From positions 1-33,714 of the forward strand of contig JBMYZR010000025.1 of the NCBI GenBank assembly GCA_049610565.1: a stretch of DNA of 33,714 nucleotides, read 5' to 3'. Position numbers and translations under genes: made by a program. Shown one piece after another: positions 1-11,139 of the stretch (position 1 is the stretch's first letter; every line of letters starts with the position of its first letter). The notes under the pieces are model-generated. The model ran no database searches. It worked only from the letters and a program-made list of their open reading frames with translations, and had not been told where the DNA came from. The DNA is from UBA8752 sp049610565. Lineage in GTDB: Bacteria > Bacteroidota > Bacteroidia > Flavobacteriales_D > Sanyastnellaceae.

Positions 1-1
1 C

Positions 2-64
2 GAAGCGCCTCCCGTGTCCCAAGCGTTGGGACCCCACGAAGTGCGCCTTTACCTCACCCCATGA
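2..64 (+). CDS. C-terminal end of an upstream gene (partial)
   Basis: An open frame enters the window from the left and ends at a TGA that overlaps the ATG of the next gene as ATGA. Only about 20 residues are visible, ending in GPHEVRLYLTP. A close ending of this kind (a hydrophobic strand after Pro-x-Glu-Val-Arg) is common at the C-terminus of glycosidases and other beta-sandwich enzymes, but the fragment is too short to name. The overlapping stop and start suggest one operon with the DUF4294 gene. That it is coding is an inference from the stop-start overlap and the sensible composition. Confidence 0.45.
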   Translation, partial: EAPPVSQALGPHEVRLYLTP

Positions 65-918
65 AGCGCGCCTGGCTTCTGATGGCGTGCCTCCCTCTGG
101 CGTCCGCGGCACAGGAGACGCTGGACACCAATGCGGTTCCGGAGGGCTTCCGGCCGTATGTGCACCTGCTCGGTTCGGCGGAGGTCGTCGCACCGCCGGA
201 CGGGCCGGATTGGCGGTCGATGGAGATCAAGGACTACGACGAAGACCGCAAGAAGTACCAGGAGCTCGAAGAGATGGTCCTGGCCGTCTGGCCCAGCGTG
301 CAGATCATCACGGTGATGCTGGACACCCTTCGCCCCACCTTCCTCTCCGGCATCGAATCGGTCCCCACCGACACGCTGCGGGCCCACCGCCAAGAGGTCA
401 AGGACGGCCAGGCCCGAGCCAAGGCCGACCGCAAGGAGGAGCGCAAGGAGAAGAAGGCGCGAAAGAAGGACGACTCCACAAAAGGGCCTTCAGAGGAAGA
501 CGAGGTCAGCCTCACCTTGGGTGAGGAATCGGACGGGCCGGACACCCTGTTCTTTCCAGATGTCGACTGCTGGATCGCCATGCAGGAGCAGGACGGCTAC
601 GTCCGGACGGACAGCCTCAATGCAGACGGCGAGCGCATGCTGCTGCGCGATCCGGACTTCGAGGAGGAGATGGGCATGAAGGCCGCCTTCCTCATCGTGC
701 ACCTGCTGGACCGGCAGAACCCGGGCATGCTGGACTTCGCCGACGATTACGCCAAGGCCATCAAGCTCCCCTATTGGCGGACCATCAAGATGTTCAGCCG
801 GCTGACCGGCTACCGCCTCAACCGGTCCTACGACCCCGAGGGCGCCGATGGCCGCATCGAGCACATCATCCGCAAGCACGGCCTCGACCGGCTCGATCCG
901 CCCTGCTCCCCGCAGTGA
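61..918 (+). CDS. DUF4294 family exported protein
   Basis: A 285-residue protein with a signal peptide (about residues 1-17, cleavage near ASAAQE). Residues 57-90 (DYDEDRKKYQELEEMVLAVW and the helix after it) and 205-280 (a helix with LLDRQ, then YWRTIKMFSRLTGYRL and an RIEHII segment) match the pattern I know from the Bacteroidota family DUF4294, whose function is not established. Family members are usually about 200-230 residues. The extra length here is a Lys/Arg/Glu-rich stretch at 110-140 followed by an acidic, Asp/Ser-rich insertion to about 200. The gene starts on the ATG that overlaps the preceding stop and ends directly against the convergent lipoprotein gene with no spacer. Export to the periplasm is inferred from the signal peptide. 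Confidence 0.7.
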   Translation: MKRAWLLMACLPLASAAQETLDTNAVPEGFRPYVHLLGSAEVVAPPDGPDWRSMEIKDYDEDRKKYQELEEMVLAVWPSVQIITVMLDTLRPTFLSGIESVPTDTLRAHRQEVKDGQARAKADRKEERKEKKARKKDDSTKGPSEEDEVSLTLGEESDGPDTLFFPDVDCWIAMQEQDGYVRTDSLNADGERMLLRDPDFEEEMGMKAAFLIVHLLDRQNPGMLDFADDYAKAIKLPYWRTIKMFSRLTGYRLNRSYDPEGADGRIEHIIRKHGLDRLDPPCSPQ

Positions 919-2037
919 TCAACGCAAGGGGCGGCCGGCTTCGACGTCCTCGATGAAGTTGGTGACGCCGCCCATGAAGGCTTCCTGATCGTCCCACATG
1001 CAGAGGTGCGATCCGTTGTAGCAATGGAGCGAGCGGCCGTTGGCCACCAGCGTCGCCTGCTGGGTCATCTTGTCCGGATCCATCGTGTCGTGCTCAGCGC
1101 CCACCATCAAAGTCGGCACCGTGATCTCGCCGAGGCGGTCGGTGATGTCCCAATCGATGAGGCGTCCGCCCACGCGGAATTCGCTCGGGCCCTGCATCAG
1201 GTCGTAGAGCTTGTAGTTGAGCCGCTCGAAGGAGCCGGTGATGGCCTCGGGCCACTCCTCGAGGCGGCAGATGTGCTTGGCATAGAAGTGCTCGTTGACC
1301 AGCTGCAGGAACTCCTCGTTCTGGATGTCCCCGGCCTCCTCATAGGCGACCAGCTTGGCCAGGACCTCCGGGTCCATCTGCGGACGCAGCACCTCCTCGT
1401 TGTACGCGGCGTACTCCGGGATGCTCGTGACCATGTTGCAGACGATGAGGCCGTTGAGGTTGTCCTGGTAACGCAGGGCGTACTCCATGCCGAGGATGCC
1501 GCCCCAGCTGTTGCCCAGCAGGTAAAAGTTGGACGCATCGAGGCCCAGCGCCTGACGCACCTCTTCCACCTCCTCGCACCAGCGGTCGATGGTCCAGAGG
1601 TCCTCGGTCGGCTGGTCGCTGTAGTAGCTGCCGAGCTGGTCGTAGAGGATGACCTCGTAGCCCTGGCCCTCGGGCAGGACGTTGGAGATGGCCGTCATGT
1701 ATTCGTGGGTGCAGGCCGGCCCACCGTGGAGCGTGAGGATCTTGACATCCGGGTTCTCCCCAACCGTCTGGGTGAAGACACGGTAGCCGTTGGACAGCTC
1801 GACCATCTTGACGCCGGGCTCGGCGTATTTGGCGGCGCGACGGGCGCTGTCCGCGGCGGTGAATTCCATCGCGCAGTTGCCGGTGGCGTGGTAATCGTCC
1901 GCGGCGGCATCATGGTCGTGGCCCTCGTGGGCGGCGTGGTCGTGATCGGGGTTGGTGCACGTGCCCTCTTCGTTGGCACAGGAAACGAGCAGGAAAGCCG
2001 GCACCAAAGCCAGCATCAACAGGTCTTGGAATCGCAT
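919..2037 (-). CDS. His-rich lipoprotein alpha/beta hydrolase, proline iminopeptidase (S33) family
   Basis: A 372-residue protein. Residues 1-20 are a lipoprotein signal peptide ending in LLVSC, with Cys20 as the lipidated residue. Residues 31-50 form a His/Asp-rich linker (DHDHAAHEGHDHD and more) that could bind metal. The hydrolase fold follows: LHGGPA at 103-108 forms the oxyanion region seen in prolyl aminopeptidases, GNSWGG places the nucleophile at Ser177, and likely catalytic Asp317 (GAEHD) and His344 (GSHLCMWDD) complete the triad. Family members release N-terminal proline or hydrolyse small amides; the substrate here is unknown. It lies 14 bases downstream of acs on the same strand, so the two are probably co-transcribed. 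The frame stays open far upstream into acs, but the ATG at 2037 gives the signal peptide. Membrane anchoring, probably periplasmic or surface, is inferred from the lipobox. Confidence 0.85.
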   Translation of the reverse strand: MRFQDLLMLALVPAFLLVSCANEEGTCTNPDHDHAAHEGHDHDAAADDYHATGNCAMEFTAADSARRAAKYAEPGVKMVELSNGYRVFTQTVGENPDVKILTLHGGPACTHEYMTAISNVLPEGQGYEVILYDQLGSYYSDQPTEDLWTIDRWCEEVEEVRQALGLDASNFYLLGNSWGGILGMEYALRYQDNLNGLIVCNMVTSIPEYAAYNEEVLRPQMDPEVLAKLVAYEEAGDIQNEEFLQLVNEHFYAKHICRLEEWPEAITGSFERLNYKLYDLMQGPSEFRVGGRLIDWDITDRLGEITVPTLMVGAEHDTMDPDKMTQQATLVANGRSLHCYNGSHLCMWDDQEAFMGGVTNFIEDVEAGRPLR

Positions 2038-2051
2038 GCCGAAAAGGTAGG

Positions 2052-3974
2052 TCAGGAGAGGAATTCGGCGGCGCCGGTGACCAGGCCGTCGACGACCGTC
2101 GGGTCGAGCAGCGTGGAGGTGTCGCCGAGCTGGCCGTGCTCGCCGCTGGCCACCTTGCGGAGGATGCGGCGCATGATCTTGCCCGACCGCGTCTTGGGCA
2201 AGCCCGGCGTGAACTGGATGCGGTCTGGGCGAGCGATGTTGCCAATCTCCGTGTTGACCTGCACGCCGATCTCCTTGCGCAAGGCGGCGATGCCCTCGGC
2301 CGTGTCGGGCAGGGTGCCCTCCTTGAGGATGACGTAGGCGTGGACCGCCTGGCCCTTGATGGGGTGCGGGTACCCGATGACCGCGCTTTCGGCCACGGCA
2401 GGGTGCGAATCGATGGCGTCCTCGATTTCGGCGGTGCCGAAGCGGTGGCCGCTCACGTTGACCACGTCGTCGACCCGCCCGATGATGCGGAACATCCCGT
2501 CGGCATCGCGCCGGGCGCCGTCGCCGGTGAAGTACTTCCCTTTGAAGGCGCTGAAGTAGACGTTGCGGCAGCGCTCGTGGTCGCCGTAGGTCGTGCGGAT
2601 CATGGACGGCCAAGGGCGCGCGATGCAGAGGTAGCCCTCGGCCTCCCCTTCCACGGTGTTGCCGTCGCCGTCCACGAGGACGGGCTCGATGCCGGGCAGC
2701 GGCAGCCCGGCGTGGGCCGGCTTCATCGGGCTGAGGGCGCCGAGGCCGCTGATCAGGATGCCGCCCGTCTCGGTCTGCCACCAGGTGTCGACGAGCGCGC
2801 ACCGGCCACCGCCGATGACGTCGTGGTACCACTGCCAGGCCTCCTCGTTGATGGGCTCCCCCACCGATCCGATGACCTTGAGCGCCGACAGGTCGTGCCC
2901 CTCTGCGAAGCGCGGCTCGCAGGCCATCAGGGCGCGGATGGCCGTCGGTGCGGTGTAGAACTGGTTGACCTTCAGCTTCTCACAGACCTCCCAAAAGCGG
3001 GCTGGGGAAGGCCAGGTCGGGACGCCCTCGAACATGACGGTCGTGGCGCCGTTGAGCATCGGTCCGTAGACGATGTAGCTGTGGCCGGTGATCCAGCCGA
3101 TGTCAGCGGTGCACCAGTACACATCGCCCGGCTGGTACTGGAAGACGTTGGCGAAGCTGTAGCCCGCGTAGACCATGTAGCCCCCGCAGGTGTGGACCAC
3201 GCCCTTGGGCTTGCCCGTGCTGCCGGAGGTGTAGAGGATGAACAGAAGGTCTTCCGCAGCCATCCGCTCGGGCGGACAGTCAGCGGATGCGTTGGTCAGG
3301 GCGTCGTGCAGCCAGACGTCGCGGCCCTCCGTCCAGTCGACGGCCTCACCGGTGTGGCGGACGACGAGGTTGGTGGTCACCGTCGGGCATTCGACGAGAG
3401 CCTGGTCGACGACGGCCTTGAGGCCGAGCCCCTTGGCACCGCGCTTCATGCCATCGCTGGTGATGACGCACACCGCGCCGGCGTCTTGGATGCGGTCGGC
3501 GAGGCTGCGGGCGGAGAAGCCGGCAAACACCACGCTGTGCACCGCGCCAATGCGGGCGCAGGCGAGCACCGCCACGGCCAGCTCCGGCACCATGGGCAGG
3601 TATAGCGCCACGCGGTCGCCCTTCTTCACCCCGCGCGCCTTGAGCACGTTGGCGAAGCGGCACACCCGGTCGAGCAGGTCGGCGTAGGTGATCGAGACCG
3701 TCGGGTCGGCCGGATCGTTGGGCTCCCAGAGGATGGCGTTGCGGTCGCCATGGCCCGCAGCCACGTGGCGGTCGAGGCAGTTGGCGGTGATGTTGAGCTC
3801 GGCGCCTTCAAACCAGCGCACGCGCGGCGTGTCGAACTCCCAGTCGCAGACGGTGTCCCACGGGGTCATCCACTCGTAGTGGTGGGCGATGTCGGCCCAG
3901 AAGGCCTCGGGGTCGGCTGCGGCATCGCGGCGGGCCCGGGCCACAGCCTCGGGCGAATCCAACAGGTATGGCAT
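2052..3974 (-). CDS. acs: Acetyl-CoA synthetase (AMP-forming)
   Basis: A cytoplasmic enzyme of the ANL adenylating superfamily that makes acetyl-CoA from acetate, ATP and CoA through acetyl-AMP. Landmarks are the P-loop YTSGSTGKPKGVVHT, the motif DTWWQTETGG, the ATP-binding GKYFTGDGARRD, the hinge region GRVDDVVNVSGHR, and near the C-terminus PKTRSGKIMRRILRK, which holds the catalytic lysine that is acetylated in the characterised family members. The length (about 640 residues) is normal. I start at the ATG at 3974; a GTG two codons upstream (3980) is the alternative. It is divergent from the secreted M43 protease across 84 bases and is followed by the lipoprotein hydrolase. A TAATTTG element lies 5 bases upstream of the start and may be its -7 element. 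Confidence 0.95.
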   Translation of the reverse strand: MPYLLDSPEAVARARRDAAADPEAFWADIAHHYEWMTPWDTVCDWEFDTPRVRWFEGAELNITANCLDRHVAAGHGDRNAILWEPNDPADPTVSITYADLLDRVCRFANVLKARGVKKGDRVALYLPMVPELAVAVLACARIGAVHSVVFAGFSARSLADRIQDAGAVCVITSDGMKRGAKGLGLKAVVDQALVECPTVTTNLVVRHTGEAVDWTEGRDVWLHDALTNASADCPPERMAAEDLLFILYTSGSTGKPKGVVHTCGGYMVYAGYSFANVFQYQPGDVYWCTADIGWITGHSYIVYGPMLNGATTVMFEGVPTWPSPARFWEVCEKLKVNQFYTAPTAIRALMACEPRFAEGHDLSALKVIGSVGEPINEEAWQWYHDVIGGGRCALVDTWWQTETGGILISGLGALSPMKPAHAGLPLPGIEPVLVDGDGNTVEGEAEGYLCIARPWPSMIRTTYGDHERCRNVYFSAFKGKYFTGDGARRDADGMFRIIGRVDDVVNVSGHRFGTAEIEDAIDSHPAVAESAVIGYPHPIKGQAVHAYVILKEGTLPDTAEGIAALRKEIGVQVNTEIGNIARPDRIQFTPGLPKTRSGKIMRRILRKVASGEHGQLGDTSTLLDPTVVDGLVTGAAEFLS

Positions 3975-4058
3975 GGCCACAAATTAGCCCGCAGGAATCG
4001 GGGCCCAGCCCCCTTCTCCCCCTCACTTCTCCGTACCTTCTCTTTCACCTTGCCGACC

Positions 4059-7000
4059 ATGTCCCGCGTTCGCCTTCTCCTGCCCCTGCTGTTCCTGCTG
4101 CTCGCCGCCGACGGAATTCAGGCACAACACGGTTGCGCCCATCGGCAGCAACGCCAGGAGATGCACCGGGCGCACCCGGAGTGGATGGGGATGCAACAAC
4201 TCAGGAACGCCGCCCTCGAGGACCATGCCCGCACCTTCGACGCCCAGAGCATGGCCTGCACCGACGGGGACATCCTCATCCCCATCGTCTTCCACGTGGT
4301 GCACGACAATGGGCCGGAGAACATCTCCGACGCGCAGATCCACGAGGCCATCGTGCAGCTCAATGAGGACTTCTCCGCCACCAACCCTGAGCTGGGCGAC
4401 GTCCACCCCAATTTCACCGGTCTCGTGGGCGACGTCGGCATGCAGTTCCAGCTGGCCGACTTCGACCCCGACGGGCAGCCGACCACCGGCATCCAGCGCA
4501 TCCAGAGCGACCTGACCTACAACGGCAGCGACCTCGCCCTGAAGCAGCTGGTCCAGTGGGACCCCACGATGTACCTCAACGTCTGGGTGGTCCACTCCTC
4601 CGATGGCGGCAACGGCTCGGCCTTTGCCTTCTACCCCGGCGACGTCGAAGGCTCCGCCTCGATCTACGACGGCATCGTCTCCTCCTACTGGGCGGTCGGC
4701 CGCACGGAGACCGCCGTCTGGACCCATTACAAGATCCTCACTCACGAGGTGGGCCATTGGGCCAATCTGAAGCACACGTGGGGCGACGAGTCGGGCAACC
4801 AATCCACCGCGGGCTGCGCCTACGACGACGGTGTGGACGACACACCCAACACCATTGGCAACACCGGCTGCGATCTCGATGCCAGCTCCTGCGGATCGCA
4901 GGACAACGTCCAGAACTACATGGACTACTCGAACTGCTCGGCCATGTTCACCGAGGGGCAGAAGACGCGAATGCTCGCCACGATGTGTTCGGACGTGGCC
5001 GGCCGGAACCACATCTGGTCCGAGGAGAACCACGCTGCCGTCTTCCTGCAGGACGACTTCCTGCCGCGCATCGTGTACCTCGACGACACCTTCGAGGAGG
5101 ATGTGGCCAACGATGGCACCCTCGACAGCGAGATCGAACTCGCCCTGCTCGACCTCGCCTTCGCGGTCACAGGCCCCCTCACCGAGGGCGTCCACTACAC
5201 CACCGGCAATCTGCCCGCCGGGACCAGCCTGAGCGTGGAGGTGACCGACGCGACCCACGCCACCGTCCACCTCTCCGGACAGGTGGCCAACCACGCGGCG
5301 GCCGACCAGCTGGACGATCTCGAGCTGCACTTCACGGTGGCCCCGTTTGCCGACGTGGCCTACGGCGACCTCTACAACCCGTCCAACACCAGCCTTTCGG
5401 TCGCCTTCCTCGACCCCTACGAGATCGTGTTCGTGGACCTCATCGACGACGCCCACAACTTCTTCGAGGGGCGCCGGTGGACCTGGTTCACGATGGGATC
5501 CGGCGGGGCCGACTTCGGCTTCTTCCATTACGACCTCGTCAACATCAAGCTCGAGACCTACGGCAATGGGGCCGTCTGCAACCCGGGCACCTCCAACCTG
5601 ACCCCACTGCCCGCCGGCACGGACATCGGCCCCGGAACGGCCTTCACCGAGCCCGGCCCGTGGTACCCCGACCAGCTCGACTTGTCCAACCCCAGCTACA
5701 CGGCGTGGAATGGGCAGACCGCCTATGCCGGGGTCCGGTTCGAACGCAACGGGCTCTTCCACTACGGCTGGATCCGGATGCGCGTGAGTGCCGATGGCCG
5801 GCATTACTACGCCCTCGACATGGCGTACAACGAGGCGCCGGGCGCCGCCATCGCCACCGGAGAAGTGCAGCACCCCGTCGTGGCGTACACGCAGACGGTC
5901 TTCCACGAGGCGGAGGCCAACGACGGCAGCCTGTCCTCCCAGCGGGCCATCGACCTCTTCGGCACCACATGGTCGGCGTTCGACCTGCTGGAGGCCGGCA
6001 GTGGCTTCGACGTGTCCGTCGTCCCGGCCGGCCTCACGCCCACCCTCGAGCGGTTGTCGGACACCCGCGCCCTGCTGTCCTTCACCGGCCAAGCCGAGGA
6101 CCACGAAGACGCGGATGGCCTGTCCTGTCAATTGACCCTCTCCACCAGCCTGCTGGAAGAGACGGCACCCGACATGGACCTCAGCCGGTGGATGTCCCTC
6201 GATTTCGCCGACCCCTACGCCATCGAACACGTGGTCGTCGACCCTTCGGAAGGCATCATGATCGCCAACCCGGGCAACAACTGGAAGTACTTCAGCTGGG
6301 GGGTGGGCGATGCCGATTTCGGCCTTTGGTTCGTCAACGACCACTTCCGGCTCGAGACCTACTCCAAATCGGGCGTCTGCACCCCCGGATCCACCAACCT
6401 CGCCGCGCTGGCTGGCGGCGACACCATCCAGTCTGCGAGCAACTGGGAGTACTTCTCCGAGCTGGAGACCCAGCTCGTCATCACCTCTCCGACCTACAGC
6501 GACTGGAATGGCCTGACCACCTACGCCGGCGTCAAATTCACCATCGCCGAGCGGTTCCACTACGGGTGGATGCGGTTCGAAGTCAGCCCTGCCGGCGACA
6601 TGGTCCGCCTCGTCGACTACGCCTACAACCGCAAGCCCGGCGAGGAGATCCTGGCGGGCCAGCTCTACGCCACCTACGGGTGCACCGATCCGCTCGCCCT
6701 CAACTACAACCCTTATGCGGTCGACGACGACGGCACCTGCACCTACCCGCTCGACTGCGGGGCGGACCAGGCCTTGACCCTGTTGATGTACGACAGCTAC
6801 GGGGACGGGTGGAATGGCAATGCACTGGACATCACCGGTGCCGGAGGCGCCCTGGTCGGGAGTTTCACCTTGAATTCGGGCGACGAGGGCAATGAAGAAT
6901 TCTGCATCGCCGACGGATGCTATGCCTACTCGGTGGGCGGGGGCATCTACCTCTCGGAGGTCTCCTGGCAGCTGCTGCTCGACGGTGAGGTCATCGCGAG

Positions 7001-7754
7001 CGGGACCGGCGGAGCGTCCGGCCTGTTCTCGGTCAATGGCACCTGCGATGACGCAGAAGGCTGCACCGACCCGAACGCCACGAACTACGACGATGGAGCG
7101 GTGGTGGACAATGGAACCTGCACGTATCCGGTGCCGGGGTGCACCGACGAGACCGCCCTCAACTTCGACCCCGGCGCCGAGGTGGACGACGGCTCCTGCT
7201 ACTACGAGGACGACATCCTCGGGTGCACCGATGAGGACGCGTTGAACCACAACCCCGACGCCACCTACGACGACGGCTCGTGCCTGTTCCCGGAACTGGA
7301 ACTGGATGACGTGGCGTCCGAGCTCTGCGTGGGAGACTCGGTCTGGATTTCGTGGACCGGAGGTCCGGCGGATGCGCTGGTCAACCTCAGCCTCATCAAC
7401 GTGACGGGCAACTATGTCGAGTCTTCGATCGGACTGGTCAGCAACACGGGCCTCCATCCGTGGGTGGTGGCCGTGGCCAATCCCAGCGATGTGTACAGGC
7501 TGTACATCGAGGAACACCCCTATCCCCCGAACACCTACGATTACGGCAATGCCTTCAGTGTGATCGAGGATTGCGCGCCGCCCTGCCCGATGGACCTCGA
7601 TGGCGATGGTGTCATTGCGGTCACCGATGTGCTGATGCTGCTCGGAGAATTCGGGTGCGCCTTAAACTGCCCGTCCGACATCAATGGGGACGATGCCGTG
7701 ACCGTGGAGGACTTCCTTCTTCTGCTCGGCCAATTCGGCAGCACCTGCGACTAG
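4059..7754 (+). CDS. Secreted M43 (pappalysin-type) metalloprotease with GCTD repeats and dockerin-like tail
   Basis: A 1231-residue modular exported protein. Residues 1-22 are a signal peptide (cleavage near IQAQH). The M43 protease domain spans about 70-325: zinc motif HEVGHWANLKH (His229, Glu230, His233, His239) and the Met-turn NYMDYSNCSAMFTEGQ after it. Two copies of a roughly 265-residue module follow (340-609 and 610-872), each ending in a domain with an FHYGW motif. Then come one GCTD repeat (874), a domain with MYDSYGDGWNGN (about 905-1000), three more GCTD repeats (1001-1080), a beta domain (1080-1172) and two dockerin-like calcium loops (1175-1231). There is no recognisable T9SS type A tail. 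The ATG at 4059 is chosen because it starts the signal peptide; the open frame upstream runs into acs. Proteolysis outside the cell is inferred from the family. Confidence 0.88.
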   Translation: MSRVRLLLPLLFLLLAADGIQAQHGCAHRQQRQEMHRAHPEWMGMQQLRNAALEDHARTFDAQSMACTDGDILIPIVFHVVHDNGPENISDAQIHEAIVQLNEDFSATNPELGDVHPNFTGLVGDVGMQFQLADFDPDGQPTTGIQRIQSDLTYNGSDLALKQLVQWDPTMYLNVWVVHSSDGGNGSAFAFYPGDVEGSASIYDGIVSSYWAVGRTETAVWTHYKILTHEVGHWANLKHTWGDESGNQSTAGCAYDDGVDDTPNTIGNTGCDLDASSCGSQDNVQNYMDYSNCSAMFTEGQKTRMLATMCSDVAGRNHIWSEENHAAVFLQDDFLPRIVYLDDTFEEDVANDGTLDSEIELALLDLAFAVTGPLTEGVHYTTGNLPAGTSLSVEVTDATHATVHLSGQVANHAAADQLDDLELHFTVAPFADVAYGDLYNPSNTSLSVAFLDPYEIVFVDLIDDAHNFFEGRRWTWFTMGSGGADFGFFHYDLVNIKLETYGNGAVCNPGTSNLTPLPAGTDIGPGTAFTEPGPWYPDQLDLSNPSYTAWNGQTAYAGVRFERNGLFHYGWIRMRVSADGRHYYALDMAYNEAPGAAIATGEVQHPVVAYTQTVFHEAEANDGSLSSQRAIDLFGTTWSAFDLLEAGSGFDVSVVPAGLTPTLERLSDTRALLSFTGQAEDHEDADGLSCQLTLSTSLLEETAPDMDLSRWMSLDFADPYAIEHVVVDPSEGIMIANPGNNWKYFSWGVGDADFGLWFVNDHFRLETYSKSGVCTPGSTNLAALAGGDTIQSASNWEYFSELETQLVITSPTYSDWNGLTTYAGVKFTIAERFHYGWMRFEVSPAGDMVRLVDYAYNRKPGEEILAGQLYATYGCTDPLALNYNPYAVDDDGTCTYPLDCGADQALTLLMYDSYGDGWNGNALDITGAGGALVGSFTLNSGDEGNEEFCIADGCYAYSVGGGIYLSEVSWQLLLDGEVIASGTGGASGLFSVNGTCDDAEGCTDPNATNYDDGAVVDNGTCTYPVPGCTDETALNFDPGAEVDDGSCYYEDDILGCTDEDALNHNPDATYDDGSCLFPELELDDVASELCVGDSVWISWTGGPADALVNLSLINVTGNYVESSIGLVSNTGLHPWVVAVANPSDVYRLYIEEHPYPPNTYDYGNAFSVIEDCAPPCPMDLDGDGVIAVTDVLMLLGEFGCALNCPSDINGDDAVTVEDFLLLLGQFGSTCD
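6678..6752 (+). repeat. GCTD repeat 1 (coding)
   Basis: This encodes a single repeat of the form GCTDxxAxNYNPxAxxDDGTC inside the M43 protease gene. The Asp-rich end and paired Cys suggest a small calcium-binding, disulphide-locked unit. It is separated from the three-repeat block by the DSYGDGW domain. Confidence 0.8.
7059..7293 (+). repeat. Tandem GCTD repeats 2-4 (coding)
   Basis: Three consecutive units beginning at 7059, 7137 and 7221 encode GCTD-x2-A-x-N-x5-A-x-DDGSC-like repeats of about 25-28 residues. They are diverged at the DNA level, so they are protein repeats and not recent DNA duplications. One further copy occurs in the lysyl oxidase protein (near 26055-26120). Confidence 0.85.
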
Positions 7755-7789
7755 ATGAACGCCCAGTCCGACGGAGGGGGCCGAAAAGC

Positions 7790-7825
7790 GAAAGCCCCCG
7801 TTGCGACAGTGCAACGAGGGCTTTC
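7790..7825. terminator. Bidirectional terminator hairpin between the M43 gene and tRNA-Arg
   Basis: A 15-base stem (7790-7804 with 7811-7825, one mismatch) closes a 6-base loop. The stem outer ends are GAAAG and CTTTC, the usual look of Bacteroidota terminators in which the U-run is part of the stem. It lies 35 bases after the M43 stop and 9 bases beyond the 3' end of the minus-strand tRNA, so it can serve both. Confidence 0.75.
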
Positions 7826-7834
7826 TGTAAGCTG

Positions 7835-7911
7835 TGGCGACCCTGGAAGGATTCGAACCCTCAACCTTCGCATCCGTAGTGCGATGCTCTATCCAGTTGA
7901 GCTACAGAGTC
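7835..7911 (-). tRNA. tRNA-Arg (anticodon ACG)
   Basis: The minus strand folds into a full cloverleaf: a 7-bp acceptor stem (GACTCTG with CAGGGTC, two G-U pairs), a D-arm GCTC/GAGC, an anticodon stem TCGCA/TGCGA with loop CTACGGA giving anticodon ACG, and a T-arm GAGGG/CCTTC with loop TTCGAAT. The discriminator G is followed by an encoded CCA. The ACG anticodon, normally modified to ICG, reads CGU, CGC and CGA arginine codons, which suits a GC-rich genome. Length is 77 bases including CCA. Confidence 0.95.
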
Positions 7912-7934
7912 GGCTTTTTCCCCAAAAGGGAGCG

Positions 7935-7964
7935 CAAATGTAGAGGAAATTTCGAGGGGAACAA
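7935..7964 (-). promoter_or_regulatory. Bacteroidota-type promoter of tRNA-Arg
   Basis: On the minus strand a TTG (7964-7962) is followed by 19 bases and TACATTTG (7942-7935), an exact match to the Bacteroidota TTG/TAnnTTTG promoter. It ends 23 bases before the tRNA 5' end, leaving room for a short leader. It is the best promoter in the window and a reference for the weaker ones. Confidence 0.75.
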
Positions 7965-8007
7965 GCCCTGCATGACCTCGGTCATCGCAAAGGCGAAACC
8001 AAGGGCG

Positions 8008-8015
8008 TATTTTCG
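8008..8015 (+). promoter_or_regulatory. Possible -7 element of the hybrid kinase gene
   Basis: TATTTTCG lies 9 bases upstream of the kinase ATG and resembles TAnnTTTG. No TTG is seen at the expected upstream distance. If used, the transcript would be almost leaderless. Confidence 0.3.
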
Positions 8016-8024
8016 TGATTGCCC

Positions 8025-11099
<3,075 letters not shown>

Positions 11100-11139
11100 G
11101 CCTTTCGAAGGGATCCGGAATCGTCCGGGTCCGCGACAA

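Noticed and set aside
16..32. Perfect inverted repeat GTCCCAA-GCG-TTGGGAC just before the first full gene.
   Set aside because: It lies inside the open frame that ends at 64 and has no T-run, so I do not call it a terminator or operator.
4023..7517. A 1164-residue frame on the minus strand opposite the M43 protease.
   Set aside because: Shadow of a GC-rich gene: low-complexity composition with no motif, while the plus strand has a signal peptide and the zinc motif.
11111..11132. Hairpin GGATCCGG-AATCGT-CCGGGTCC between the kinase and the receiver gene.
   Set aside because: Stem is 8 bases with a G-U pair and no T-run on either strand, so it is weak as a terminator.
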